Assembly: GCA_030603925.1 (NCBI GenBank)
Contig: JAUVWV010000003.1
Coordinates: 1-49,977 of the forward strand
DNA length: 49,977 nucleotides
DNA from: Thauera sp.
GTDB lineage: Bacteria > Pseudomonadota > Gammaproteobacteria > Burkholderiales > Rhodocyclaceae
Reading direction: 5' to 3'
The notes under the pieces were generated by a model. The model saw nothing but the letters and a program-made list of their open reading frames with translations, did not search any database and was not told where the DNA came from. Position 1 is the stretch's first letter. Each line of letters opens with the position of its first letter. The position numbers and the translations under genes were made by a program. Shown here piece after piece: positions 1 through 8,598 of this stretch.

Positions 1-1428
1 AACCGCGGCGACTGTTCGCAGGCCTGCCGGCTGCCCTACAACGTCACCGACCAGGCCGGGCGCATCGTCGCCCACCAGCAGCACGTGCTGTCGATGAAGG
101 ACAACGACCAGTCGGCCAACCTCGCCGCGCTGGTCGACGCCGGCGTGCGCAGCTTCAAGATCGAGGGGCGCTACAAGGACATGGGCTACGTGAAGAACAT
201 CACCGCCCACTACCGCCTGCTGCTCGACCAGATCCTCGCCGCGCGCCCCGGGCTGGCGCGCGCTTCCAGCGGACGCTGCAGCTTCGGCTTCACCCCCGAC
301 CCGCAGCGCAACTACAACCGCGGCGCCACCGACTACTTCGTCAATGGCCGCAAGGCCGACATCGGCGCCTTCGACGCGCCCACCTGGGCCGGTCTGCCGG
401 TGGGCCACGTGCTGGTCACGGCGCGCGACAGTTTCGAACTGGAAAGCGCGGTGCAGCTGGCCAACGGCGACGGCCTCACCTACTTCGACCTGCAGCGCAA
501 CCTGGTCGGCTTTCGCGCCAACAAGGTCGAACGCCTGGCGCAGCCGGGCAGCGCAGCGCAGCTGGCGCGCTGGCGCGTGTGGCCGGCCGACGGCATGGCG
601 CGCCTGAAGGACCTGCGCGCCGGCACCGAACTGTCGCGCAACACCGACATGGCCTGGGACCGCCTGCTGGAGAAGAAATCCGCCGAGCGCCGCATCGCCC
701 TGTCGATCACCCTGCGTGAGTGCACCGAGGGGCTGGCGCTGGACGTCGAGGACGAGGACGGCCACCGCGCCAGCGCCGTTCTGGCGCAGGCCTTCGAAGC
801 GGCCAAGGACGCCGTGCGCGCAGAGGCCGCGCTGCGCGAGCAACTCGGCAAGCTGGGCGGCACGATCTTTACTGCCGCGCACATCGCCATCGAGCTGCCG
901 CGCCCCTGGTTCCTGCCCGCCGCAGCGATCAACGCCCTGCGCCGCCAGGCGATCGAACAGCTCGAAGCGGCACGCGCCGCGGCCTGGCAGCGCCTGCCGC
1001 GCGCCGCTGCGGTGGCGCCGCCGGCACCCTATCCGGATGACAGCCTGAGCTATCTGGCCAACGTCTTCAACCACAAGGCGCGCGACTTCTACGCCCGCCA
1101 CGGCGTACAGGTCATCGAAGCGGCCTACGAGAGCCACGAGGAACTCGGCGAAGCCAGCCTGATGATCACCAAGCACTGCGTGCGCTACAGCCTCAGTCTG
1201 TGTCCCAAGCAGACCGCCGGCGTTACCGGGGTGGCCGGCACCATCCGTGCCGAACCGCTGGTGCTGGTCAACGGCAGCGAACGCCTCACCCTGCGCTTCG
1301 ACTGCAAACCCTGCGAGATGCACGTGGTCGGGCGCATCAAGAAGAACGTGCTCAAGCAGGCCGAAGGCGCGCCGCTGCAGTTCTACCGTACCCGCCCGCC
1401 GGCCGCCGGCCCGCGCGCGCAGCACTGA
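1..1428 (+). CDS. rlhA: U32 peptidase family protein, RlhA/YdcP-like (23S rRNA C2501 hydroxylation), 5' truncated by window edge
   Basis: ORF open from window start; NRGDCSQACRLPYN, FKIEGRYKDMGYV and C-terminal HCVRYSLSLCPKQ...LRFDCKPCEMHVVGRIK motifs typical of the YdcP/RlhA branch of U32 proteins. Confidence 0.82.
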   Translation, partial: NRGDCSQACRLPYNVTDQAGRIVAHQQHVLSMKDNDQSANLAALVDAGVRSFKIEGRYKDMGYVKNITAHYRLLLDQILAARPGLARASSGRCSFGFTPDPQRNYNRGATDYFVNGRKADIGAFDAPTWAGLPVGHVLVTARDSFELESAVQLANGDGLTYFDLQRNLVGFRANKVERLAQPGSAAQLARWRVWPADGMARLKDLRAGTELSRNTDMAWDRLLEKKSAERRIALSITLRECTEGLALDVEDEDGHRASAVLAQAFEAAKDAVRAEAALREQLGKLGGTIFTAAHIAIELPRPWFLPAAAINALRRQAIEQLEAARAAAWQRLPRAAAVAPPAPYPDDSLSYLANVFNHKARDFYARHGVQVIEAAYESHEELGEASLMITKHCVRYSLSLCPKQTAGVTGVAGTIRAEPLVLVNGSERLTLRFDCKPCEMHVVGRIKKNVLKQAEGAPLQFYRTRPPAAGPRAQH

Positions 1429-1453
1429 TCACCACACGGAGCCCCAGCTGCGG

Positions 1454-2137
1454 ATGAAACCGATTCCCCTGATCCTGATCGCGGTCGCCATCATCGTCAT
1501 CGCCCCCTTCGTCTACCTGCCCTTCGTCGACACCGGCGAGGAGCTCCCGCGCACCACCCTGCCCTGGCAGATCGAACTGGGCGGGGACGGCAGCTCGGAG
1601 GTCTTCGGCTTTACCCTGGGCGTCTCCACACTGGGCGATGCGCAGCGACGCTTCGGCAGCGATCTGGAGATCGCGGTGATCACCCCGAAGGAGGGCAGCA
1701 GTTCGCTGGAGGCCTTCAACGGCAGCGCGCGCGCCGGCTTCATCACCGGCCAGCTGCTGTTCACCGGCGAACTGCCGCAGGCGCAGATCGACGCGATGCG
1801 CGAGCGCGCGGCGAAGACCGCCTACATGGAAGGCACCACGCGCAAGGCCACGCTGCATGCGGACGACGTCGGCAACGCGCTCGCGGCGCCGATCCGCGCA
1901 ATCACCTTCATCCCCAGCGCCGATCTGGATGCGGAGACCATCCTGGCGCGCTTCGGCCAGCCGGCCGAGCGCCTGCGCAGCACCGACCACCTGCAGCACT
2001 TCCTGTATCCGGAGCGCGGCCTGGAGGTGACCCTGGACGAGCGCGGCAAGGAGCTGCTGCAGTACGTCGCGCCGCGCGACTTCGAACGCCTGCGCGCGCC
2101 CTTGCGCGAAGCCGGCGCGCAGCCGGTGGCTCAGTAG
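1454..2137 (+). CDS. hypothetical protein with N-terminal signal/TM segment
   Basis: ATG at 1454 after rlhA-like gene; MKPIPLILIAVAIIVIAPFVYL hydrophobic N-terminus; ends at TAG 2135-2137. Confidence 0.7.
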   Translation: MKPIPLILIAVAIIVIAPFVYLPFVDTGEELPRTTLPWQIELGGDGSSEVFGFTLGVSTLGDAQRRFGSDLEIAVITPKEGSSSLEAFNGSARAGFITGQLLFTGELPQAQIDAMRERAAKTAYMEGTTRKATLHADDVGNALAAPIRAITFIPSADLDAETILARFGQPAERLRSTDHLQHFLYPERGLEVTLDERGKELLQYVAPRDFERLRAPLREAGAQPVAQ

Positions 2138-2352
2138 TGCGGCGGAATCTCGTCGCGCAGGCTGGTGGCCGGCCCCGGCGCGGATACCGAGCGCAACTGT
2201 TCCTGTAGCTGCACGAGCTGCTTCTGCAGGCGCTCCATCTCGCGCTGCTGGCGGAACACCGTCATGTTCAGCGTCTCGAGCAGATCCTCGGCAAAGGCGA
2301 GCTTGCTCTCTACCTCGATCAGGCGGGCGTCCACGTCATGCATTGCGCTCAT
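2131..2352 (-). CDS. slyX: SlyX family protein
   Basis: Short coiled-coil protein MSAMHDVDARLIEVESKLAFAEDLLETLNMTVFRQQREMERLQKQL...PPHY; C-terminal PPHY typical of SlyX. Confidence 0.88.
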   Translation of the reverse strand: MSAMHDVDARLIEVESKLAFAEDLLETLNMTVFRQQREMERLQKQLVQLQEQLRSVSAPGPATSLRDEIPPHY

Positions 2353-3259
2353 CCTCCAGCGCGTCACGCGCCTGGTCGTCCGGCACGGCCGGCGAGGCCG
2401 CTGCAGCGGCCAGCATCGCGGCACGCGTCTCCGGTGTTTCCAGGCTGATGCGGCCGATCGCGCCCGAGCGGAAATCGGTGAGCAGCAGGCCGGCGGCCTT
2501 TTCCAGGTCCAGCCCGCCGCCCTTGATCAGACAGCCGCGCCGCCGCGCGACCTCCTCCACCACCGCATGCCCGTCCGCAGGCGCGCCCTTGAACTTGTAG
2601 CGCGCCGCCAGTTCCTGCGGATAGCGCGCCAGCAGGATGTCGCCCAGGAAGGCCGCGACCTGTTCGTCGATTACCGCATTGCGCCCGATCGCGTGGCAGG
2701 CGGCGAGCATGAAACCGTCCGCGTCGTGCGCGATCTTCGGCCACATCATGCCCGGGGTGTCGGTCACCGTCATGTGCCCGCCCAGGTCGAAGGTCTGCTG
2801 CGACTTGGTCACCGCCGGCTCGTCGCCCACCTTGGCCACGCGGCGGTTGAGCAGCGCATTCATCAGGGTGGATTTGCCGACGTTCGGAATCCCCATGATC
2901 ATCATGCGCAGCTGCCTGGTGCCGTCCGTGCGGTGCGGCGCCAGCGCCTGTGCAAGCTTGGGCACGCGCGCCACATCGCCCGGCTTCTTGCACGACAGGG
3001 CCACCGCCTTCACCCCGGGCTGGCGCTCGTAGTACGCCAGCCAGTCGCGGGTGGCCGCCGGATCGGCCAGGTCGGTCTTGTTGAGCAGTTTCAGGCAGGG
3101 GCGCTGGCGGAACTCGCGCAGCTCGCGGATCATCGGGTTGCAGCTCGCCTCGGGAATGCGGGCGTCGAGCACTTCGATCACCACATCGATGCGCGCCAAG
3201 GTTTCGGCAGCCTTCTTGCGCGCCGAGGTCATGTGACCGGGGAACCACTGGATGGACAT
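2336..3259 (-). CDS. rbgA: ribosome biogenesis GTPase YlqF/RbgA
   Basis: MSIQWFPGHMTSARKKAAETLARIDVVIEVLDARIP, circularly permuted G motifs NKTDLAD and GIPNVGKST, DTPGMMWPK. Confidence 0.93.
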   Translation of the reverse strand: MSIQWFPGHMTSARKKAAETLARIDVVIEVLDARIPEASCNPMIRELREFRQRPCLKLLNKTDLADPAATRDWLAYYERQPGVKAVALSCKKPGDVARVPKLAQALAPHRTDGTRQLRMMIMGIPNVGKSTLMNALLNRRVAKVGDEPAVTKSQQTFDLGGHMTVTDTPGMMWPKIAHDADGFMLAACHAIGRNAVIDEQVAAFLGDILLARYPQELAARYKFKGAPADGHAVVEEVARRRGCLIKGGGLDLEKAAGLLLTDFRSGAIGRISLETPETRAAMLAAAAASPAVPDDQARDALEDERNA

Positions 3260-3297
3260 GTGCAGCCTGGGGAAATCCGTCTTCGGGGCGCCATTAT

Positions 3298-3532
3298 CCT
3301 AGAAACCGCAGTTGACCGCTCAGATGTCGCCGGAACGCGCCGTGGCTATTGATGTTCTCGCCGTCGACAAGGCTCACCCGGGTGGTGAGTATGCTACGCG
3401 CCCGATTGCACGCCTGGCGCGCCGCCTGGCTGCGTTGCTCCTCCTTGCAGGGAACGACCATGCCGCGTCGTCGCGCCTTGCCAGTCAACGCGCCAGACGC
3501 ACACTCGGACACGTCCAACTGCGGTTTCTAGG
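3298..3532. mobile_element. MITE-like non-autonomous element, 235 bp, 17-bp perfect TIRs, 5-bp TSD (ATTAT)
   Basis: CCTAGAAACCGCAGTTG at 3298-3314 and its exact reverse complement CAACTGCGGTTTCTAGG at 3516-3532; ATTAT at 3293-3297 and 3533-3537; internal imperfect inverted repeats. Confidence 0.72.
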
Positions 3533-3564
3533 ATTATCGCAGTAATGCGACCGGGCGCCGCAGC

Positions 3565-5931
3565 TCATGGCAAGGCGAGTGCGGGCACCTGGCGCACAGT
3601 CAGCGCTTCGAGCGGCTGCGGCCGGCCGAACAGGTAGCCCTGGAAGGCATGGCAGCCGTGCTCCACCAGGAAGGCGCGCTGCGCCTCGGTCTCCACCCCT
3701 TCGGCGAGCACGTAGAGGCCGAGCGTCTGGCCCAGCGCGATCACGGTACGTGCGATGGCCGCATCATTGGGGTCGCTCAGCACGTCGCGCACGAAGGAGC
3801 GGTCGATCTTCAACTGGTCGAGCGGCAGGCGCTTCAGGTAGGACAGCGAGGAGTAGCCAGTACCGAAGTCGTCCAGCGCAAAACCCACGCCGTGCGACTT
3901 CAGCTGCACCATGCGCGCGATGGTCTCCTCCACGTTTTCCAGCAGCAGGCTTTCGGTGAGTTCCAGCTTGAGCTGCTGCGCGCTGAGGCCGCCACGCTGC
4001 AGCGCACCGAGCACGTTGTCGACGAAATCGGGATGACGGAACTGGCGCGCACTGACATTCACCGCGACACTCGGCGGCCGCGTCTCGTCGGCCCCCGGCC
4101 AGCGCGCCAGCTCGGCACAGGCGGTTTCCAGCACCCACTGGCCGAGCGGCAGGATCAGCCCACCGCTTTCGGCCAGCGGGATGAACTCGCCGGGCGGGAT
4201 CAGGCCGCGCTCCGGATGCGCCCAGCGCACCAGCGCTTCCACGCCGATCAGCGTGCCGCAGCCGTCGTACTGCGGCTGGTAGTGGAGCACGAACTGCCCG
4301 AGGCGCAGCGCCAGGCGCATCTCGCCTTCCAGCGCGGAGTGCGCCGCGACCAGCGCCTGCATTGCCGGGTCGAAGAAGCGCAGGGTATTGCGCCCCGCTT
4401 CCTTGGCCTGGTACATCGCCAGGTCGGCGCGCTTGAGCAGTTCCTCCACGCGCTGTTCGTGCTCGCCGAACAGCGCCACGCCGATGCTGGGCGTACCGTG
4501 GTATTCCTGCCCGCCGATCAGGTAGGGCATGTTGAGCACCGCGAGGATCTTCTCGCCGACCTGTTCGGCATGCGTGGCGACCTCGTCCTGGCGTTCGCCC
4601 AGACCCTGCAGCATCACCACGAATTCGTCCCCGCCCAGACGGGCCACGGTGTCGCCGCCGCGCACCGACTGGCGCAGGCGCTCGGCCACCTGCTGCAGCA
4701 GGATGTCGCCGCAGTCGTGCCCCGGGGTGTCGTTGAGCGTCTTGAAGTTGTCCAGGTCGATGAACAGCAGCGCGCCGCTGGCGCGGCTACGCCCGCTGGC
4801 CGCCAGCACCTGACGCAGGCGGTCCATCAGCAGGCGGCGGTTGGGCAGGCCGGTGAGCGGGTCGTAGAAGGCGAGATGCTTGATCTCTTCCTCGGCCAGG
4901 CGGCGGCGGGTCACGTCATAGGTGTAGCCATGCCACAACAGGCTGCCGTCCGGTTCGCGCTGCGGCGTGGCATGGCTGCTCATCCAGGCCTCCACGCCGC
5001 CATGCACGACGCGGTACTCGCACTGGCAGGGGGCCATGTCCTGCGCCGAGCGGCGCAGTGATTCCTGTACCTTCGCACGATCGTCCGCGTGGATGGTGCG
5101 GAACAGCGCCGCCGCGTCGGCCGCGGCCTCTTCCGGGGCAAGGCCGAAGTTCTCCTGCAGGCCGCGACTGGCGTAGGGACAGCTCGCCGCGCCGTCCGGC
5201 CGTTCGCGGTACTGGAAGATCACCCCGGGCACGTTGTCGGCGATGCGCTCCAGGCGCTCGCGCAGCTCGCGCTGGGTGTGCTCGGCGGCCTGCAAGGCCA
5301 GGTCGCGCGCGGTCAGTTCGCGGATGTAGCGTTGCTGGCGCAGCAGCAGCGCCGCGAGCGCCAGCCCCAGCGCGCCGAGCAGCACGATCATGGCCGACAC
5401 CGTGTGGCGCAGCCGTCCCAGGTGGGTGCGCTGGGCCGAGGCCTGCTCCATGGAGTGCTGGAACACGCGGTCGTTGAGCGCCTTCAGCCGGGTGAGCTGC
5501 GCCGCAACGCGCTCGACCAGCGGCAGTAGGTCGGCCGGCCCTGCAGCGGGATTCTCCAGCACCGCATCCAGCGCACCCAGCTCGGCGGCAAGTGCCTCCT
5601 GCAGCGGCGCAACCTCGGGCAGCGCCGAGTCGGCATAGATGCCACGATTGTCGCGGTGGCGCAGGATGGCCAGATCGAGGGCGAAGGCCAGCTGCTCGCG
5701 ATGTGCCGCATCCGGCGCGGCCGCCGCCAGGCGCAGTGCGGCCTCGAGCCGGCCGACGTCGTCGAGCAGCGCGGCGAAATCGCGCTCCTTGTGCAGCGAG
5801 GCGAGCGGCAGCGCCGCCTCGATGCGCGACACATTGGCCCACAGATGCAGCACGCTGCCGGTGACGAAAAGCAGCACGCAGGCGGTCAACAGCACGAAGC
5901 GATGCCGCCGCAGGCGGCCGGCGCCCCCCAT
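3565..5931 (-). CDS. membrane-anchored PAS-GGDEF-EAL protein (diguanylate cyclase/phosphodiesterase)
   Basis: N-terminal TM, PAS-like segment, LGGDEFVVML with upstream RGGD I-site, GVEALVRWAHPERG, DDFGTGYSSLSYLKRLPLDQLKID, EGVET. Confidence 0.93.
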   Translation of the reverse strand: MGGAGRLRRHRFVLLTACVLLFVTGSVLHLWANVSRIEAALPLASLHKERDFAALLDDVGRLEAALRLAAAAPDAAHREQLAFALDLAILRHRDNRGIYADSALPEVAPLQEALAAELGALDAVLENPAAGPADLLPLVERVAAQLTRLKALNDRVFQHSMEQASAQRTHLGRLRHTVSAMIVLLGALGLALAALLLRQQRYIRELTARDLALQAAEHTQRELRERLERIADNVPGVIFQYRERPDGAASCPYASRGLQENFGLAPEEAAADAAALFRTIHADDRAKVQESLRRSAQDMAPCQCEYRVVHGGVEAWMSSHATPQREPDGSLLWHGYTYDVTRRRLAEEEIKHLAFYDPLTGLPNRRLLMDRLRQVLAASGRSRASGALLFIDLDNFKTLNDTPGHDCGDILLQQVAERLRQSVRGGDTVARLGGDEFVVMLQGLGERQDEVATHAEQVGEKILAVLNMPYLIGGQEYHGTPSIGVALFGEHEQRVEELLKRADLAMYQAKEAGRNTLRFFDPAMQALVAAHSALEGEMRLALRLGQFVLHYQPQYDGCGTLIGVEALVRWAHPERGLIPPGEFIPLAESGGLILPLGQWVLETACAELARWPGADETRPPSVAVNVSARQFRHPDFVDNVLGALQRGGLSAQQLKLELTESLLLENVEETIARMVQLKSHGVGFALDDFGTGYSSLSYLKRLPLDQLKIDRSFVRDVLSDPNDAAIARTVIALGQTLGLYVLAEGVETEAQRAFLVEHGCHAFQGYLFGRPQPLEALTVRQVPALALP

Positions 5932-5939
5932 CGCGCCGC

Positions 5940-6500
5940 TCAATCCGCGAGAACCTCGATGCGCCGCACCAGCCACACCCAGCGCAGGCGGTACAGCGTA
6001 TCGTGCAAGGCGGCGTCCATGTCGCGCGGATAGACCAGGCGCAGCGGTCCCTTGTCGCGCCGGCCGATCGGCCGGGCATCGCGCCGCGTCGCCAGCAGCA
6101 GCGGCCAGTCGGTCCAGTCGGCGCGCGGCAGCTCCTGTGAAAACCCGTCGAGCGCGCTGACGCGCACCGCCGTGGCCGCCGCATAGCCCGCATCCGCGAG
6201 CACGGCCGACAGCAGCGCGCCCTGATACACGCCTTCATCACCGGGCCAGAAGGTCGAGGTGGCCACTTCCCACAGCCCCAGCGCCTCGAGTTCTGCAAGG
6301 CTGTAGTGGCGCTCGCCGCCCGCGCCGCTGACGCTCAGCACCACCGGCCCGCCCGGCAGCGCCGGCAGGCTCACCGGCGCCGGCACCGCACCTGGCGCGG
6401 CCAGCGCGCGGCCGGGCAGCAGGGCGGCGCCGAGGATGAGGGCGAGGACGGCAAACGAACTACGCAACAGCATCATGGGCAGACTGTCCAGGGTCGGCAA
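5940..6500 (-). CDS. exported oxidoreductase molybdopterin-binding-like domain protein
   Basis: Signal peptide; VVLSVSGAGGERHYSLAELEALG...TFWPGDEGVYQGALLSAVLADAG...LRLVYPRD pattern; located 8 bp upstream of the GGDEF-EAL gene. Confidence 0.72.
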   Translation of the reverse strand: MPTLDSLPMMLLRSSFAVLALILGAALLPGRALAAPGAVPAPVSLPALPGGPVVLSVSGAGGERHYSLAELEALGLWEVATSTFWPGDEGVYQGALLSAVLADAGYAAATAVRVSALDGFSQELPRADWTDWPLLLATRRDARPIGRRDKGPLRLVYPRDMDAALHDTLYRLRWVWLVRRIEVLAD

Positions 6501-6678
6501 GGCGAGCGGGCGATACTACCTTGGAGCTAGCGCGCGAAACAGGGTCCGAGGTGTAACAGGCGCCCGTTCCGGGCAGCCCGGGGGAGGCGCAGCGCAGGCG
6601 CAACATCGACGCCGGGCCTGCGTGCAAGGCGGCGGTCAGGGTACAATCCGCCTTCTTTGCTGCACTGCGGAGCGCGCC

Positions 6679-7758
6679 ATGTCTGTCGCCCAGACCGAAA
6701 ACCTCAACATCGTCGCCGTCGACCACATGCCGTCGCCGGAAGAGATCAAGGCCCGCGTGCCGCTCACCGAGCGCGCCGCCGCTACCGTGCTGGCCGGCCG
6801 GCGCGCCCTGGCCGACATTCTCGACCGCAAGGACAAGCGCCTGTTCGTGGTGGTGGGCCCCTGCTCCATCCACGACCCGGTGGCCGGCCTGGACTATGCG
6901 CGCCGCCTGAAGCAGCTCGCCGACGAGGTGGCCGACACCATGGTGCTGGTGATGCGGGTGTATTTCGAGAAGCCGCGCACCGCCACCGGCTGGAAGGGCT
7001 TCATCAACGACCCCTACATGGACGACTCCTTCCGCATCGACGAAGGCATGGAGAAGGCGCGCCGCTTCCTGCTCGACGTCTGCGAAATCGGCCTGCCCAC
7101 CGCCACCGAGGCGCTCGACCCGATCGCCCCGCAGTACTACGGCGACCTGATCGCATGGACCGCGATCGGCGCGCGCACCTCCGAATCGCAGACCCACCGC
7201 GAAATGTCCTCCGGCCTGTCCACCCCGGTGGGCTTCAAGAACGCCACCGACGGCGACCTGGAGGTGGCGATCAACGCCATCATCTCCGCCTCGCGTCCGC
7301 ACAGCTTCCTCGGCATCAGCGGCAAGGGCCAGTCGGCCATCCTGCGCACCGGCGGCAACCGCCTCGGCCACGTGGTGCTGCGCGGCGGCGGCGGCCGGCC
7401 GAACTACGACACGGTGTCGATCTCGCTGGCCGAACAGGCGCTGACCAAGGCCAAGCTGCCGGTCAACGTGGTGGTCGATTGCTCGCACGCCAACTCCTGG
7501 AAGAAGCCGGAGTTCCAGCCGCTGGTGATGAAGGACGTGATCCACCAGATCCGCGAGGGCAACCGCTCGGTGGTCGGGCTGATGATCGAAAGTTTCATCG
7601 AGGCCGGCAACCAGCCCATTCCGGCCGATCTGTCGCAACTGCGCTACGGCTGCTCGGTGACCGACGCCTGCGTCGACTGGGGCACCACCGCGGAGATGAT
7701 CCGCAACGCCGCAGCGGTGCTGCGCGACGTGCTGCCGCAGCGAGGAATCCCCGCATGA
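6679..7758 (+). CDS. aroG: 3-deoxy-7-phosphoheptulonate synthase (DAHP synthase, AroG/F/H class I)
   Basis: VVGPCSIHDPVAGLDYARRLK, RVYFEKPRTATGWKGFINDP, GARTSESQTHREMSSGLS, DCSHANS. Confidence 0.95.
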   Translation: MSVAQTENLNIVAVDHMPSPEEIKARVPLTERAAATVLAGRRALADILDRKDKRLFVVVGPCSIHDPVAGLDYARRLKQLADEVADTMVLVMRVYFEKPRTATGWKGFINDPYMDDSFRIDEGMEKARRFLLDVCEIGLPTATEALDPIAPQYYGDLIAWTAIGARTSESQTHREMSSGLSTPVGFKNATDGDLEVAINAIISASRPHSFLGISGKGQSAILRTGGNRLGHVVLRGGGGRPNYDTVSISLAEQALTKAKLPVNVVVDCSHANSWKKPEFQPLVMKDVIHQIREGNRSVVGLMIESFIEAGNQPIPADLSQLRYGCSVTDACVDWGTTAEMIRNAAAVLRDVLPQRGIPA

Positions 7759-8585
7759 ACCTGGTCGTGCAGGGCGCCGAGGTCGACTCCCTCGCCCTGA
7801 GGACGCTGGCCAGCCTTACCGCCGCCAGCAGCATCGTCCAGATCACCCCCAGCGCCTTCCGCCTGGTGGATGCCGAGGCGCACGACGAGATCGGCGCGCT
7901 GTGCGCGCGCGCCCGGCTGGACTGGACCTGGGTGCCGGCCGGCCGCCGCCTGAGCGATTTCGGCCTGTTCGTCACCGACATGGACTCGACCCTGATCAAC
8001 ATCGAGTGCATCGACGAGATCGCCGACCTGCAGGGCCTCAAGGGCGAGGTCGCGGCAATCACCGAGGCCGCGATGCGCGGCGAGATCGATTTCCGCGAAT
8101 CGCTCACCCGCCGCGTCGCCCTGCTCGCCGGGCTGCGCGTGGAAGCGCTCGCCGAGGTCTACGAGGAGCGCCTGGCGCTCAATCCGGGCGCCGAACGCCT
8201 GATGCGCGGTCTCAAGGCCGCTGGCATCCACACCGTGCTGGTGTCGGGCGGCTTCACCTATTTCACCGAACGCCTGAAGGTACGCCTGGGCTTCGACGAA
8301 GCCTGGGCGAACGAGCTCGAAGTGGCCGACGGCCGCCTCACCGGGCGGGTCAGCGGCGCGGTGATCGATGCCGCCGCCAAGGCCGCGCACCTGGTGCGCG
8401 CACGCCAGACGCTCGGCCTGCGCGCCGAGCAGACGATCGCCGCGGGCGACGGCGCGAACGACATCCCCATGCTCAACGCGGCCGGCTTCGGCGTGGCCTT
8501 CCGCGCCAAGCCGGTGCTGCGCGAAGTGGCCGACTGCCGCCTGGATCACAGCGGGCTGGACGGCATCCTCAACGTGCTGAGCTGA
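7755..8585 (+). CDS. serB: phosphoserine phosphatase SerB
   Basis: DMDSTLINIECIDEIADLQGLKGEVAAITEAAMRGEIDFRESLTRRVALLAGL, VSGGFTYFTERLK, AAGDGANDIPML; ATGA overlap with aroG. Confidence 0.95.
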   Translation: MNLVVQGAEVDSLALRTLASLTAASSIVQITPSAFRLVDAEAHDEIGALCARARLDWTWVPAGRRLSDFGLFVTDMDSTLINIECIDEIADLQGLKGEVAAITEAAMRGEIDFRESLTRRVALLAGLRVEALAEVYEERLALNPGAERLMRGLKAAGIHTVLVSGGFTYFTERLKVRLGFDEAWANELEVADGRLTGRVSGAVIDAAAKAAHLVRARQTLGLRAEQTIAAGDGANDIPMLNAAGFGVAFRAKPVLREVADCRLDHSGLDGILNVLS

Positions 8586-8598
8586 AGCACGCAGCGCC

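Noticed and set aside
3294-3518. 74-aa minus-strand ORF inside the MITE-like element
   Set aside because: Short, spans the inverted repeats, no transposase-like motifs; likely incidental.
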